From Balneolaceae bacterium UBA7797 (GTDB taxonomy: Bacteria; Bacteroidota; Rhodothermia; Balneolales; Balneolaceae): a stretch of 64,000 nt of DNA. The stretch covers positions 1-64,000 of the forward strand of contig DLCN01000023.1 of assembly GCA_002480645.1 (NCBI GenBank). Reading direction: 5' to 3'. The notes below the pieces were generated by a model. It searched no databases. It was not told where the DNA came from and saw only the letters and a list, made by a program, of their open reading frames with translations. Both the position numbers and the translations under genes were made by a program. Below are positions 16,655 to 26,631 of the stretch, piece after piece. Within the stretch, counting starts at the first letter, position 1. The number at the start of each line of letters is the position of its first letter.

Positions 16655-18076
16655 ATGGACATCCAGAACACTCTGAGCGCCAAAGAACTGGCAAAAATAA
16701 ACATCAAAGGCATCAAGATTGCCCAGCCCTATGGCACACTTCTTGGGGAACCGGAGAAAAATGCCGTCATCTTTATCTGGGGTGAGAAAGGGGCCGGAAA
16801 GTCCACCTTCAGTTTAGGCCTTGCAAACGCTCTTGCACAGCACGGTAGAGTCGAATATATACCAGCCGAAGAACATTTCGGTAAAACACTCATTGACCGT
16901 GTCAAGCGATTAAAAGCAACCCACAACAACCTGAACTTTACCAAGTGGAAATCACTCACATCGCTAAAGGAAACCCTGCTGAAAAACAGATCTGCCTTTT
17001 GCGTATTGGATTCTATTTCTGTCATTGACGCCAAAGATGCCTCAACGGTAGAACTGGCTCAGTGGTGCCGGGAGCAAGGCATTGGCTTCATCATGGTGGC
17101 CCATGCGACCAAAGACGGCAAGTATAAGGGCAACACCAGTATCGCACACGAATGCGACATTGAAATTAAAGTCACCAAAGAGGGACTGGCTGAGACCGAA
17201 AAAAACCGCTATCAGGTATTAAATGCCATCGACGTTCCTTTTGGTTCGTCAGGCACTGACGAAACTCTAAAAATTATTCCCCCGCTTACACAAAGCCAGT
17301 ATGAAGGCGTGGAAGACCAGCTTTCTAATAATGTGACCTCAACTGATGAGGAACTCATCGACTTCTTTCAGGATGAATTTGGTCTCACTAAACAGCAGGC
17401 AGCCCATTGGGCCTCAAAAAGAGGAAGCTATTTAATGAATCCCACGCACAGCGAGACACGCGATAATCCCGTAGAGTTGCCATTTACGATCTCACTCAAA
17501 AAAATCAATACCCTACACAAACTGCGCTCATGGAAACGGGTGAATTCGCTACTCGGTTCGAAGATGCCGTGTTACGCTAAACAGCATTCCGGGGAGTCCG
17601 AGCGGGCAACGCTGAGCATTCGATACGTGCCAGACTACTACAACAAACGCTACATCGTAGAGCTGCTCATTGACGGAGAGCTGAAAACCCAGATCTGCAC
17701 CGAAGGGGCTAAAGGAGGTTTTATTGCCTCGTGGAAAGAACTGGTAAAAAAACATGGCGAGCTGGAAGTCCAAATTCTGGCGCAGGATCATGCGAAGAAA
17801 GTGTTGGGCGCAAGAGAATACCGAAAGCAGGAAAAGCTTCAGGGAAACCCACCCGACTGCCCGCCTTCAGGAAAACCCAAAGCGAAGAAAAATCCTAAGC
17901 GGAAAACCGCTCCGCTAAAGAAGAAACAGAACAAGAAAAAAGCGGCTGGGAAAACCACACCTAAAGCAGCTACAAAGCCCAAGAAGCAGGGTGCTCCAAA
18001 GCAGTCCGTGGATCTGGAAGCGGCCCGAAAAAGCCAGGCCAAACTCGACGCCTTTTTAGAAAAAGTCCTTAGTTAA
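16655..18076 (+). CDS. RadA/RecA-like ATPase, candidate packaging or DNA-handling motor
   Basis: A 473-aa protein. A RecA-fold ATPase occupies residues about 20-220, with Walker A GEKGAGKST (about 43-51), Walker B CVLDSIS (near 116) and a MVAHATKDGKYKG stretch like RadA/DnaB-family motif 3. A middle domain (230-390) of unknown fold follows. Then comes an exceptionally Lys/Pro-rich tail (about 395-455), probably DNA-binding. It lacks the features of HerA/FtsK-type packaging ATPases usual in membrane phages. It may replace such a motor or act in recombination. Its position amid virion genes favours a late role. The neighbour upstream ends 1 nt before it. Confidence 0.72.
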   Translation: MDIQNTLSAKELAKINIKGIKIAQPYGTLLGEPEKNAVIFIWGEKGAGKSTFSLGLANALAQHGRVEYIPAEEHFGKTLIDRVKRLKATHNNLNFTKWKSLTSLKETLLKNRSAFCVLDSISVIDAKDASTVELAQWCREQGIGFIMVAHATKDGKYKGNTSIAHECDIEIKVTKEGLAETEKNRYQVLNAIDVPFGSSGTDETLKIIPPLTQSQYEGVEDQLSNNVTSTDEELIDFFQDEFGLTKQQAAHWASKRGSYLMNPTHSETRDNPVELPFTISLKKINTLHKLRSWKRVNSLLGSKMPCYAKQHSGESERATLSIRYVPDYYNKRYIVELLIDGELKTQICTEGAKGGFIASWKELVKKHGELEVQILAQDHAKKVLGAREYRKQEKLQGNPPDCPPSGKPKAKKNPKRKTAPLKKKQNKKKAAGKTTPKAATKPKKQGAPKQSVDLEAARKSQAKLDAFLEKVLS

Positions 18077-18080
18077 CCCT

Positions 18081-21000
18081 ATGCCAAGCCAAACTATTAC
18101 CAATATCGACCAGATAACCCACCTGTCCACCGGCGACTTTGATCACTGGCTGGGCGACTGGGATGCCGACGGGATTGTCAACATTGACGATCCCAACCCG
18201 CTTACTCCGGGCGATACCGCCCCGGTTTCTGAGGCCGAACTGGCCCCGCAAATCAAGGCAGTGATTGAGGCGAAAAACAACTACATCCCGGCCCTAAAAA
18301 AAGTCATGAAGGGACTGTTGGCTATGAATCTGGCCTTGGTAGTAAAGGGCCGCATTAAAGAAGTGTATTCTACGCTCGGCAAACTCATCCGCAAACGGTT
18401 TCCCTTTACCGAAAAGATTGCTACCAAAGCCGGAGAAAAATATACCACCGGCCTGACCGATGTGGCGGGCTGTATGGCGATTGCTGAAACGCAGGCCCAA
18501 GTGGATCAAATGGTGAAGCGTATCCTTTCGGGCGAATTAGGTGAAGTCTGGGAGCACGAAGACAAGTATAAAAATCCTGAAAACGGCTACCGCGCCCATC
18601 ATTTTATCCTCGTAGTGGACGAGCAGTACCCGGTCGAAATCCAGGTAAAAACCAAACGTATGTCCATGATCTCGGCGGCCTCGCACCAGCCCTATAAAGT
18701 GGGCCAGCTCAATGGAGCGCTGCTGGAAGAATTGACCCAGCTGGCGTGGAAAGCCGACCAAGGCGACACCAAAACGGCGGAAAAACTAGAACCCTATTTG
18801 GCTGATCTGGACGCCCTTGAAGCCCAGCTTACCCTTCGGGCTAATCCGGGCAGTGAACTCCAAGAGTTGCAGCAGAATTTTGAGCTTACCATAGGCAAAT
18901 TGGCACTGGCGTTTCAGCTGGACAAGTTTCCGGCAGAGCATAAAGAGGAAGCCCTGGAGCTTTTCCGGGCCCACGGGCGCATTATCGGCGTCGATTTTGA
19001 CGGGGTATTTAACCGAGCCACACCAGAGAAGCTGGCATCTGCCAAGCAGTCCAAAAAGAAATCAGGCCAATCAACTTTTAGGTTTAGTGACATCGAGCTT
19101 TCGGAATTTGCGCCCATCAAGCTGACGGCTTCCGAACGTCGCAAGGCCAACGAAGCAGCTATCGCCGTACTTCAAAAAGAAGACCGGGCGATTACCTCTG
19201 GCGATCTGGACGTGCTACGCTCTTACACCGGGGCAGGTGGGTTAGGCTACACCGAATCCACCGAGCAGTCCAAGCGGGGGCTCCTTAATGAGCATTACAC
19301 GTCCTACCCCGTGGTTAAACTCATCTGGGATAAGCTTCAAAACATGGGCGTCGCGGGTGGCAATATTTTAGAGCCTGGTTCGGGCGTGGGTAACTTTTCC
19401 GGATTCCTTCCCGACCGCGAAAAGTTTCGCATGGTTATGATCGAACGCTCGGCCATTAGTTCCCGCATTGCGAGCCTGCTCTACCCGATGCAGACCGTGC
19501 GCCACGAGAACTTTGCGGACACCGATCTTTCCCTGTACAACCTCACCGGCGTAGTGGGGAACGTACCCTTTGGCGACCTTAAAATTCATACCTCCCGCGA
19601 CCCACTAGCACCGCTCAGCCCCCGCATTCAAGACTATTTTATCCTGAAATCTCTGGACGCGTTACAGCCTGGTGGTTTCTTGGCCGTGATTACCTCAACG
19701 GGCACAATGGACAAAAAAGACCCGTCCATTCGGCAGGCAATGGTACAACGCGCGCGTTTTGTCGGAGCCTACCGGTTGCCATCGACGGCATTTAAAGATA
19801 ACGCTGATACTACCGTTACGACCGATATTCTGTTTTTTCAGAAGTATGGGGAGCACCAGGGAGAAATCCATCCGGACGTGGACTCCACACTTAACCGACT
19901 GTTTGCCCATGACACGCTCATCGAAAGCAGCGTTTCTCATAATGGGGAAACCTACACGGCCTATTACAATCCCTACTTCAAAGAGCACCCAAGCTATGTG
20001 TTAGGCGAACATATTCAGGGGCACCACGTTCAGTTTTATTCCCGCATGGGCGTGAAAGGTGACCTTACTGAAGGTCTCATTCAAAAAGTGCTTTCCGACG
20101 GACTCACCTTTCCATACGCGCTTCCGGGCGAGATGCCGCTCTACAACATTCCCGATGATGGCATTATGCTCGACCTGCCAAGATCGTACCATCCGGGGAA
20201 TATCATTGTCCATGAGAATCATTTTTACGAGAAGCAGCGACGGTTTTTCAAGCGGCTTAGCCTTAAAGGCGGCTCCGGGCTGGAGACCCGCATCGGCTCA
20301 GCCTGCCTGCTGCTCGATAAATACGATGACTATATCACGGCACTGGCACAGGAAACAAGCGAAAAAGATGCCCTGCGAGCTGAATTCAAGCAGCTTTTAT
20401 CAGGTCACATCGAACAGTACGGTATTCCCGATGAAGACGAGGACATCCGAAAGGTATTCAAGTTCGACAACCGGCTCTACAAGCTCACGACGTTGGTGAA
20501 GCGAGATCCGCTTAATGGAGAACTGGTATATGCGGACATCATCGACGCCGATTCTATGTTCAACCGCAACTACGTGCCCGCCGTCAAAGATTCTGACGAC
20601 TTGGCTGAGCTGGCTATGTTTGGCCGAAGCATTGGCGAAACTTTGGACCTGGATTTCTACCAGTCGGTGTACAAAGGGGGAACAGCCAGCAAAGAGGAGC
20701 TGGAAAAAGCGCTCCAGGATCACCCTGACTTTTACTGGAATCCGGCAACAGGAAACCACGAATTTCGCTACCAGTACCTGTCTGGAAACGTGCGCGAGAA
20801 ACTACAACTGGCCCAAGAGCACGAGCTGGAAAAGAACATCAAGGCCTTACAGGAAGTCGTGCCAGAATGGATCGACGTGTACAATATCACTGTGGACCCG
20901 CAGCACGTGTTTACCTATCTACCCGCCAAAGCCATTGAAGAGTGGATCAAAGATGAGATGAACTACGACAAGGTGGAAACCGGTCTGGTCAAAGACAAGG

Positions 21001-24000
21001 CGGATCTGGGCAACCGGTTCTACATGAAGCTGCGAAAATGGGGGCGGTATGTTTCCCCAGGCGATGAAACCCAAGATGATATTAATCTTGGCTGGGGCGA
21101 GACACCATTCACCAAGATCATTACCTCCTACATTCAGGACAGCACCTTTCCACTGAAGTTTTATGATGAGGACGATACCCTGATGCCGTCGATGACGCTC
21201 AAAGAGGCGCAGTCCATGAAGGGCGAACGGGGCCAGATGCTGATCGAGCGCGCACGGAAAATACAGCGCCAGAACAATAACCGGATGCTGACGCACGTGC
21301 CCAAAAAGTTCAACAACTGGGTGCGCACCAAAGCCTCTTCCGAAGTCCGAAGCCTGATTGAAACCGCCTACAACCAGACCTACAACGCGGTGATCAATCC
21401 GCCCTTTGACGGGCGCACCCTTCGAGTTCGCGGCATGAGCGACACCTTCTACGGGGTGAAAGATTTCACCGTGTACAAGCACAACCGCGCCATTGCTGAA
21501 AAACTGGTGTGGAATGGTAAAGGCGCTAACTGCCACGATGTGGGAGCCGGAAAAACACTCGCTTCCATTATCACCTCTCAAGTGCTACTCCAGCAGGGAG
21601 CCGCCCGAAAACCGATGTTCGTGGTGCCTGGCAAAGTGCAGGAAAAATGGGTGGAAGAATACCTGATGCTCTTTCCCGACGCCAAAGTCCTCAACATGAA
21701 AATGGCCTCCGGCGACAAGCATAAAGAACTTACAATGGCCCAGCTTTACAACTGGGACGCCATTTTTATTGCCGACCACGCCTTTAAATCGCTTCCGCTA
21801 TCACCCGGTGAGCAGGCTCGTATTTATCAAGAACGCATCGACTACTTCAACCAGATGCTGGAGAATTTCGAGGATTTACTTGAGGAAGATGAGGCCATCT
21901 CGAGAGCGGCCAAAACCTCCATGATGAAACGCATGGAAAAGCAGATGGAAGAATGGGAAACCAAGCTCCGCAATGTGGCGCATTCCAAGCGCCTTGAAAC
22001 CGATATTTTCTTTGACGAGCTGGGCGTGGACTGCCTGTTCTTTGACGAGGCGCATTTCTACAAAAACGCTCTTGGCTCTGCTAAAGCGGCCAAACTGGGA
22101 ATCTCGGCGAACAAGCCTTCCCAACGAGCCGAAGACGCCCTGCAAAAAACACGGTGGCTGTTCAGCAAAGTGGGCCACAAAAACGTGTTTGTGCTTACCG
22201 CGACCCCGGTGGTGAATTCCCCCGTGGAAGTGTGGCACATGCTCAACCTGTGCGCCCCAGATCTGCTGGCCAAATACGAAATTGAAAACCTCGACAACTT
22301 TATTAACCTGTTTGTCCGGGAAGAAGAAAAGATCGTCAAAAAGACCAACGGGGAATACCGCTCCGAGCGCGTGGTGGCCGGATATTACAACCTGCCTGAA
22401 ATGCGCAAGATCATTGACGAGGTGATGGACATCAAGAGCTACGATCAGCTCATCGGATTCTACAAAGAGTTTCCCGACTACATTCAGGACGAATCCGGAA
22501 ACACGGTCAATGGTAAAGACGGAAAGCCCAAGGTGCTCCAGCCCAAATTCAAGCGCCCCAAGGCCAGCACTCGCAACGTGATTATTGAACCCAGCGAGCT
22601 GCATAAGCTGCTTTTTGATGACATTATCCTCCGAGCCAACGAGGTGATTGCCTGCATGAAAGACCGGCAGTGCGAAACCCGCGATAACTTCCTGGTAATC
22701 ACCGGCGATGGCAGCAAGATTGCGACCGATCTGCGGGTGTACGACAAGGATTTTGAAGGCATCGACCGCTCGTATCTCAAACTTGGTGCGATGGTTGAAA
22801 ACGTGGCCGCTTCTTATGGTGCCCGTCCCAATCCGGCTCCCGAATTGGTGCCGGAAGACATGTACGGCGATTACTTTCACCGGCCTGGCAGAGGGCAATT
22901 GGTCGTTACTCCTCCGCACCTCCGGGAAAACCCAACCCATATTGAGGTCATTACCAGCAAGGGCGTGGTAAAGGAAAAAAGCGGTTACTGGGTAGTGTGG
23001 GATGAGAAAAAAGAAGTGTATGAGCCCTTGCATATACTGAAGCCCAAAAACCCTGACCACACGTGGAGTGAAGGCATCTTTGGCAGCGAAAAAGAAGCTA
23101 CCGAACGCGCCCAAAAGCTCAATAAAGAGTGGGAGCAGATCAAAGCCAACCGATCCAATCCAGCCAGCCCTGCTATTCGCAACCAGATTATTTTCTGCGA
23201 CTGGATCAGCCTTCATCAGTCTCAGGGAGGTAGTTTCCACCAGCTCATCAAATCCGAGCTGGTCAAAGCTGGAATCCCCAAAGAGCAGATTGCGATCATC
23301 AACGGGTCTATCATTGGCACCGGCAAAGACGGCAAAGACTATTTTGTGAGCAACAAAGACGACAAGGAAGCGCTTAAGAAAGAGGTGCAGGATGATTTTA
23401 ACCAAGGCAAGTACCGGGTGGTGATTGGCAACCAATCTATTGCCGAGGGGATGAACCTTCAGAAGTGGACGACCGATATGCATCATATGGACGTACCCTA
23501 CACGCCTTCGCAAATTCAGCAGCGCAACGGGCGCGGGCTCCGACAAGGCAACCAGTACCCCGAAGTGCAAATCCATTACTACCTGATGCAGGACTCCTTT
23601 GATCAGTACCGCCTCGAACTGGTCTCCAAAAAACAGAGCTGGATTGATGACCTGTTCTTTGGCACAGGGCGTGAAGTCTCCACCGGTGGCGACTCGGAGT
23701 CGCTGGAATACGAGCAAATGGTAGCTGCTACCAACTCCGATCCGAGAGTAAAGCAGTTTTTTGAAGCTTTAGCCCAAAAGAACGTACTCGATGACCGGAT
23801 TGACAACCTGGAATCGGAAGTGCAACGACTGCAGGCCAGCCAAGCGCAGGCGACCACCGATATCCAGGGAAAACAGGATCGCATGAAAAGTGTGGTAGAG
23901 CGGGAATCGGCTTTGCAAAAATCGAAGCTTCCCGTTAGCGCAGGTCTTGCTCTCAAAGAGAACCTTTTTGAGGCGCAGTACGGGTGGAACGGCGAGCCGT

Positions 24001-25313
24001 ACCAACTCGATATTCAGTTGAGCTCGGACTCCAAACGCATCTCCGGCTACCGCATGAAAACCGTGCTGGATGTACCTGAAAACAACGCCAACGGGCGGGT
24101 GTGGTTTCACCTGATCCCAGACAGCAATATTCCTGACCGCTCGTTTTACAACAAGCAGACGTGGGGGGCGATCAAACGCATGGCCTCCAAAGAGCTTGGC
24201 AACGCCTTCGGGTGGACGCTGGAAGAAAAAACCGGGCAAGGCAAATCCATCTCCGGTAACCTTGGCAACATCATTGCCACTGAAGAAGATTTTTACTCCG
24301 AATACGGCATCGACATCGAAGCCGAGAAAGCCAAAAAAGACGAGGCTGGGAACGAGCAAAGTTTCAAGGCCATCAAAGAGTCCGCCGGGATGTTTACCAT
24401 CAAAAAGTGGCAGCCGATTATCACCCGAAAACTGGCGGAGCTATTCCTGGAACTTGAAAAAGCCTGGATCAGAACCTCTGAAAGCCGCATGGAACTGCTA
24501 AGCAGTGAGCTGAAGCAGACCGAGAAAACGCTGGCTGAACTTCAAAAAGTGCTGGCAGGTACCAAAACCGAGCTGGAAGCGGCCAAAATCGCTCGGGAGA
24601 ACAACCAGAAGACCGTAATCGAACTCAATGATGTGGTCAACCAGCTGGTGGCGGTGAGTTACGATGACCGAAATGAACTCTATGAGGAGATAAACCGCAT
24701 CGCCCCGAAATACAAGATCCGCAAAACGATCACTGTCCGTGATGTGGGTTCGCTAAAAGGCAGTGCGCCCAAAGGCTCGCCTCAACTTCGGGAGAACAAG
24801 GCGGACAGTGTGCCAGCAAAAACCACCAAACGGCACGGCGTTCTCAAAACCCTCTACGAAGAACCGCTGGTGTATTCGGGCATCGTCAAAGAACTGGAGT
24901 ACATCGACGCCAAAGGCTACATGCAGCGCATGGAAGCAGAATCTGATGATCTGGCCATGATCATCAACGCCAAGGGCACCACTATTTATGTGTTTCCCAC
25001 CAGTTTAATGAGGCTCTCTAAGGGAACTTACAACGACCCGAAAGCCGCCGAAATGTTTGAGGAGTTTCATCATTTCCCGGCAGACGACTACGATTATGAG
25101 CTGTTTCCGCCCACGGGTGAGAAACTGATCAGTGCCGGTTTCGCCGACCGCATTATGTACGTGAGCGATAAGATTATCTACGCCGATGACGAAAAAGGCA
25201 AAGACAATCACTATTTCCACTACTTCGATACGGGCAAGCGACCGGTGTTTAAATACGGTGATGTGTACATCATCGCTAACGTCAACATAGACGGCAGGGG
25301 CATTCTTAATTGA
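18081..25313 (+). CDS. Giant polyvalent protein: RelA/SpoT-like + methylase + SF2 helicase
   Basis: A 2,410-aa protein. Residues ~55-230 resemble a RelA/SpoT nucleotidyltransferase fold (TDVAGCMAI near 126, NGYRAHHF, VEIQVKT near 186). A DFDGVF stretch lies near 304. Residues ~375-620 are an N6-adenine-methylase-like domain with motif I LEPGSGVGNFSG (~429) and NVPFG (~493) in place of NPPY. A Swi2/Snf2-like SF2 helicase has DVGAGKT (~1152), FFDEAHFYKN (~1320), LTATPVVNS (~1372) and RNGRGLRQGN (~1812), followed by coiled coils near 1905-1940 and 2115-2185. The architecture matches DarB-like antirestriction proteins and the polyvalent proteins of phages and conjugative elements. It is probably carried in the virion and injected to protect incoming DNA. 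The RelA/SpoT-like head is unusual, and its activity is unproven. Confidence 0.85.
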   Translation: MPSQTITNIDQITHLSTGDFDHWLGDWDADGIVNIDDPNPLTPGDTAPVSEAELAPQIKAVIEAKNNYIPALKKVMKGLLAMNLALVVKGRIKEVYSTLGKLIRKRFPFTEKIATKAGEKYTTGLTDVAGCMAIAETQAQVDQMVKRILSGELGEVWEHEDKYKNPENGYRAHHFILVVDEQYPVEIQVKTKRMSMISAASHQPYKVGQLNGALLEELTQLAWKADQGDTKTAEKLEPYLADLDALEAQLTLRANPGSELQELQQNFELTIGKLALAFQLDKFPAEHKEEALELFRAHGRIIGVDFDGVFNRATPEKLASAKQSKKKSGQSTFRFSDIELSEFAPIKLTASERRKANEAAIAVLQKEDRAITSGDLDVLRSYTGAGGLGYTESTEQSKRGLLNEHYTSYPVVKLIWDKLQNMGVAGGNILEPGSGVGNFSGFLPDREKFRMVMIERSAISSRIASLLYPMQTVRHENFADTDLSLYNLTGVVGNVPFGDLKIHTSRDPLAPLSPRIQDYFILKSLDALQPGGFLAVITSTGTMDKKDPSIRQAMVQRARFVGAYRLPSTAFKDNADTTVTTDILFFQKYGEHQGEIHPDVDSTLNRLFAHDTLIESSVSHNGETYTAYYNPYFKEHPSYVLGEHIQGHHVQFYSRMGVKGDLTEGLIQKVLSDGLTFPYALPGEMPLYNIPDDGIMLDLPRSYHPGNIIVHENHFYEKQRRFFKRLSLKGGSGLETRIGSACLLLDKYDDYITALAQETSEKDALRAEFKQLLSGHIEQYGIPDEDEDIRKVFKFDNRLYKLTTLVKRDPLNGELVYADIIDADSMFNRNYVPAVKDSDDLAELAMFGRSIGETLDLDFYQSVYKGGTASKEELEKALQDHPDFYWNPATGNHEFRYQYLSGNVREKLQLAQEHELEKNIKALQEVVPEWIDVYNITVDPQHVFTYLPAKAIEEWIKDEMNYDKVETGLVKDKADLGNRFYMKLRKWGRYVSPGDETQDDINLGWGETPFTKIITSYIQDSTFPLKFYDEDDTLMPSMTLKEAQSMKGERGQMLIERARKIQRQNNNRMLTHVPKKFNNWVRTKASSEVRSLIETAYNQTYNAVINPPFDGRTLRVRGMSDTFYGVKDFTVYKHNRAIAEKLVWNGKGANCHDVGAGKTLASIITSQVLLQQGAARKPMFVVPGKVQEKWVEEYLMLFPDAKVLNMKMASGDKHKELTMAQLYNWDAIFIADHAFKSLPLSPGEQARIYQERIDYFNQMLENFEDLLEEDEAISRAAKTSMMKRMEKQMEEWETKLRNVAHSKRLETDIFFDELGVDCLFFDEAHFYKNALGSAKAAKLGISANKPSQRAEDALQKTRWLFSKVGHKNVFVLTATPVVNSPVEVWHMLNLCAPDLLAKYEIENLDNFINLFVREEEKIVKKTNGEYRSERVVAGYYNLPEMRKIIDEVMDIKSYDQLIGFYKEFPDYIQDESGNTVNGKDGKPKVLQPKFKRPKASTRNVIIEPSELHKLLFDDIILRANEVIACMKDRQCETRDNFLVITGDGSKIATDLRVYDKDFEGIDRSYLKLGAMVENVAASYGARPNPAPELVPEDMYGDYFHRPGRGQLVVTPPHLRENPTHIEVITSKGVVKEKSGYWVVWDEKKEVYEPLHILKPKNPDHTWSEGIFGSEKEATERAQKLNKEWEQIKANRSNPASPAIRNQIIFCDWISLHQSQGGSFHQLIKSELVKAGIPKEQIAIINGSIIGTGKDGKDYFVSNKDDKEALKKEVQDDFNQGKYRVVIGNQSIAEGMNLQKWTTDMHHMDVPYTPSQIQQRNGRGLRQGNQYPEVQIHYYLMQDSFDQYRLELVSKKQSWIDDLFFGTGREVSTGGDSESLEYEQMVAATNSDPRVKQFFEALAQKNVLDDRIDNLESEVQRLQASQAQATTDIQGKQDRMKSVVERESALQKSKLPVSAGLALKENLFEAQYGWNGEPYQLDIQLSSDSKRISGYRMKTVLDVPENNANGRVWFHLIPDSNIPDRSFYNKQTWGAIKRMASKELGNAFGWTLEEKTGQGKSISGNLGNIIATEEDFYSEYGIDIEAEKAKKDEAGNEQSFKAIKESAGMFTIKKWQPIITRKLAELFLELEKAWIRTSESRMELLSSELKQTEKTLAELQKVLAGTKTELEAAKIARENNQKTVIELNDVVNQLVAVSYDDRNELYEEINRIAPKYKIRKTITVRDVGSLKGSAPKGSPQLRENKADSVPAKTTKRHGVLKTLYEEPLVYSGIVKELEYIDAKGYMQRMEAESDDLAMIINAKGTTIYVFPTSLMRLSKGTYNDPKAAEMFEEFHHFPADDYDYELFPPTGEKLISAGFADRIMYVSDKIIYADDEKGKDNHYFHYFDTGKRPVFKYGDVYIIANVNIDGRGILN

Positions 25314-25416
25314 ACCACCCGCCAGAACAACGAAGGCACCTATGAAAGAGCGCGTGTTCGCCAAGAACCCTTCCGAGCTACAAATCATCGAAAACCCAAA
25401 CAAACGACGCAGTAAC

Positions 25417-25845
25417 ATGACAAAAGAAAGCAAAATCACTACCGAGAAGGCGGTCTCTGAGTTCAAGCAGCAGGCCATCACCGCCGGATATATTCTTGGT
25501 GGACAAGCGGTGGCCGCACAGATGAATGTCCTGACCGTCCCTCTGCTGACAGGCAACGCCTCAGCAACCATTCAACAAGCAACACGAGCCGGTATCCCTC
25601 TCACCGCAGGAGTACTTCTAACACTCCTCTCCAAAAACAAACACGTTCGCGGACTGGCCATGGGCATGGGCGTGCAAGGCGTAATGGAGGTTATCAAATT
25701 TATTACCCCTGACTGGACGCCCCAGCAAGGCCTGATGGATGGCTCCGGGTACGTATATGACAGTCTGCCTGAAATCCAGGAGAAAACACATCACGTGGAT
25801 GAAGTGGAACATTCGGCAGAGGTTGATAACACCATCGAAGTGTAA
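25417..25845 (+). CDS. Hydrophobic membrane protein (142 aa)
   Basis: Residues about 20-90 contain two or three hydrophobic helices (ITAGYILGGQAVAAQMNVL, AGIPLTAGVLLTLLS, GLAMGMGVQGVMEVI), followed by an acidic soluble tail with several His and Glu. The frame is open from an ATG at 25342, which would add 25 polar residues. I prefer 25417 because the core begins there, but the choice is not settled. No family. It immediately precedes the capsid candidates and probably spans the virion's inner membrane. Confidence 0.6.
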   Translation: MTKESKITTEKAVSEFKQQAITAGYILGGQAVAAQMNVLTVPLLTGNASATIQQATRAGIPLTAGVLLTLLSKNKHVRGLAMGMGVQGVMEVIKFITPDWTPQQGLMDGSGYVYDSLPEIQEKTHHVDEVEHSAEVDNTIEV

Positions 25846-25936
25846 AAATTCCATTTGTTCGCACTGGGTTGCAAAAGGGGTACTGGTAATACCGAAACGG
25901 CAAACCGCCACATTCTAAACCTTTTAACACACCAAT

Positions 25937-26548
25937 ATGAGCAACAAAATTTCCAAAAAAGCACTTGTTCCAGCAACCGCACGCATCAAAACATATTTTG
26001 ACACGCGCAAAGTGCAGCAAAACCAATCGGTCCTTAACTTTTTTCCTGCCAATGCAGATCGAAAGCTCACGCGGGACAACTACGTAAGTAACCCATTTCC
26101 GGGAGCTATGAAACGTCGAATTTTGGGTCTGTCCTTTGAACTCACCAAGCAGTTCATCGAAGACGATGCGGCTAATGGCATTGACGCTCGAGCCATTGTA
26201 AACGGGCTCAAAGACGCCGCCATCCTGCTTCAGGCCGACAACGATAACAAGGAGTTTCTCCGCGCTCCCATGAGCGAGTTTTCCAACTTTGCAGGCACAG
26301 GCATTCAGTTTACCTCGGCCACCAATAATACCGTGGACGCTGTAGCTGAATATCGCCGGCTTGTTACCATGAAATCAGCCAGCGAGTACCGCCTGGCCGA
26401 CCCGTTTGATCTGGCCATCAACCAGACGGTTTCCCTTGCCGTGCACTTTGATGATGCCTCGGTGTTTCCAACTTCCGAGAACTGGAACCAATCCGGTCAG
26501 GGAGAATTGTGGCTCAGAGCTTCTATGGTAGTCGCAGAAGTTGAGTAA
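25937..26548 (+). CDS. Capsid protein candidate 1 (203 aa, beta-rich)
   Basis: A 203-aa protein with a basic N-terminal arm (KISKKALVPATARIKTYF), a helical stretch (ELTKQFIEDDAANGIDARAIV) and a beta-rich C-terminal half. No detectable relation to HK97-type capsids. It stands alone between two longer gaps (91 nt before, 83 nt after) and is followed by a strong hairpin terminator, as expected for a very highly expressed gene. With the next gene it may form a two-protein capsid like the single-jelly-roll pairs of P23-77/SH1-type phages. This is inference from size, order and composition. Confidence 0.55.
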   Translation: MSNKISKKALVPATARIKTYFDTRKVQQNQSVLNFFPANADRKLTRDNYVSNPFPGAMKRRILGLSFELTKQFIEDDAANGIDARAIVNGLKDAAILLQADNDNKEFLRAPMSEFSNFAGTGIQFTSATNNTVDAVAEYRRLVTMKSASEYRLADPFDLAINQTVSLAVHFDDASVFPTSENWNQSGQGELWLRASMVVAEVE

Positions 26549-26557
26549 TCCATCCCG

Positions 26558-26599
26558 TCCCGCCGGTTCCGATTCTTCGGTTCCGGCGGGATTCTTTTT
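26558..26599 (+). terminator. Strong hairpin terminator between the capsid candidates
   Basis: TCCCGCCGG (26558-26566) pairs perfectly with CCGGCGGGA (26583-26591), followed by TTCTTTTTC. The 16-nt loop can add an inner CCG/CGG pairing. It lies 10 nt after the stop of the 203-aa protein, inside an otherwise unbroken late operon, so it probably sets the ratio of the first capsid transcript to those downstream. Confidence 0.85.
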
Positions 26600-26631
26600 C
26601 CAATAAATCCTGACTACCTCAAAGCAACGCC

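Noticed and set aside
21876..23717. 613-aa open frame on the minus strand inside the giant polyvalent gene
   Set aside because: It is a shadow of the GC-balanced plus-strand gene; its translation has no domain, and helicase motifs on the other strand are unmistakable.
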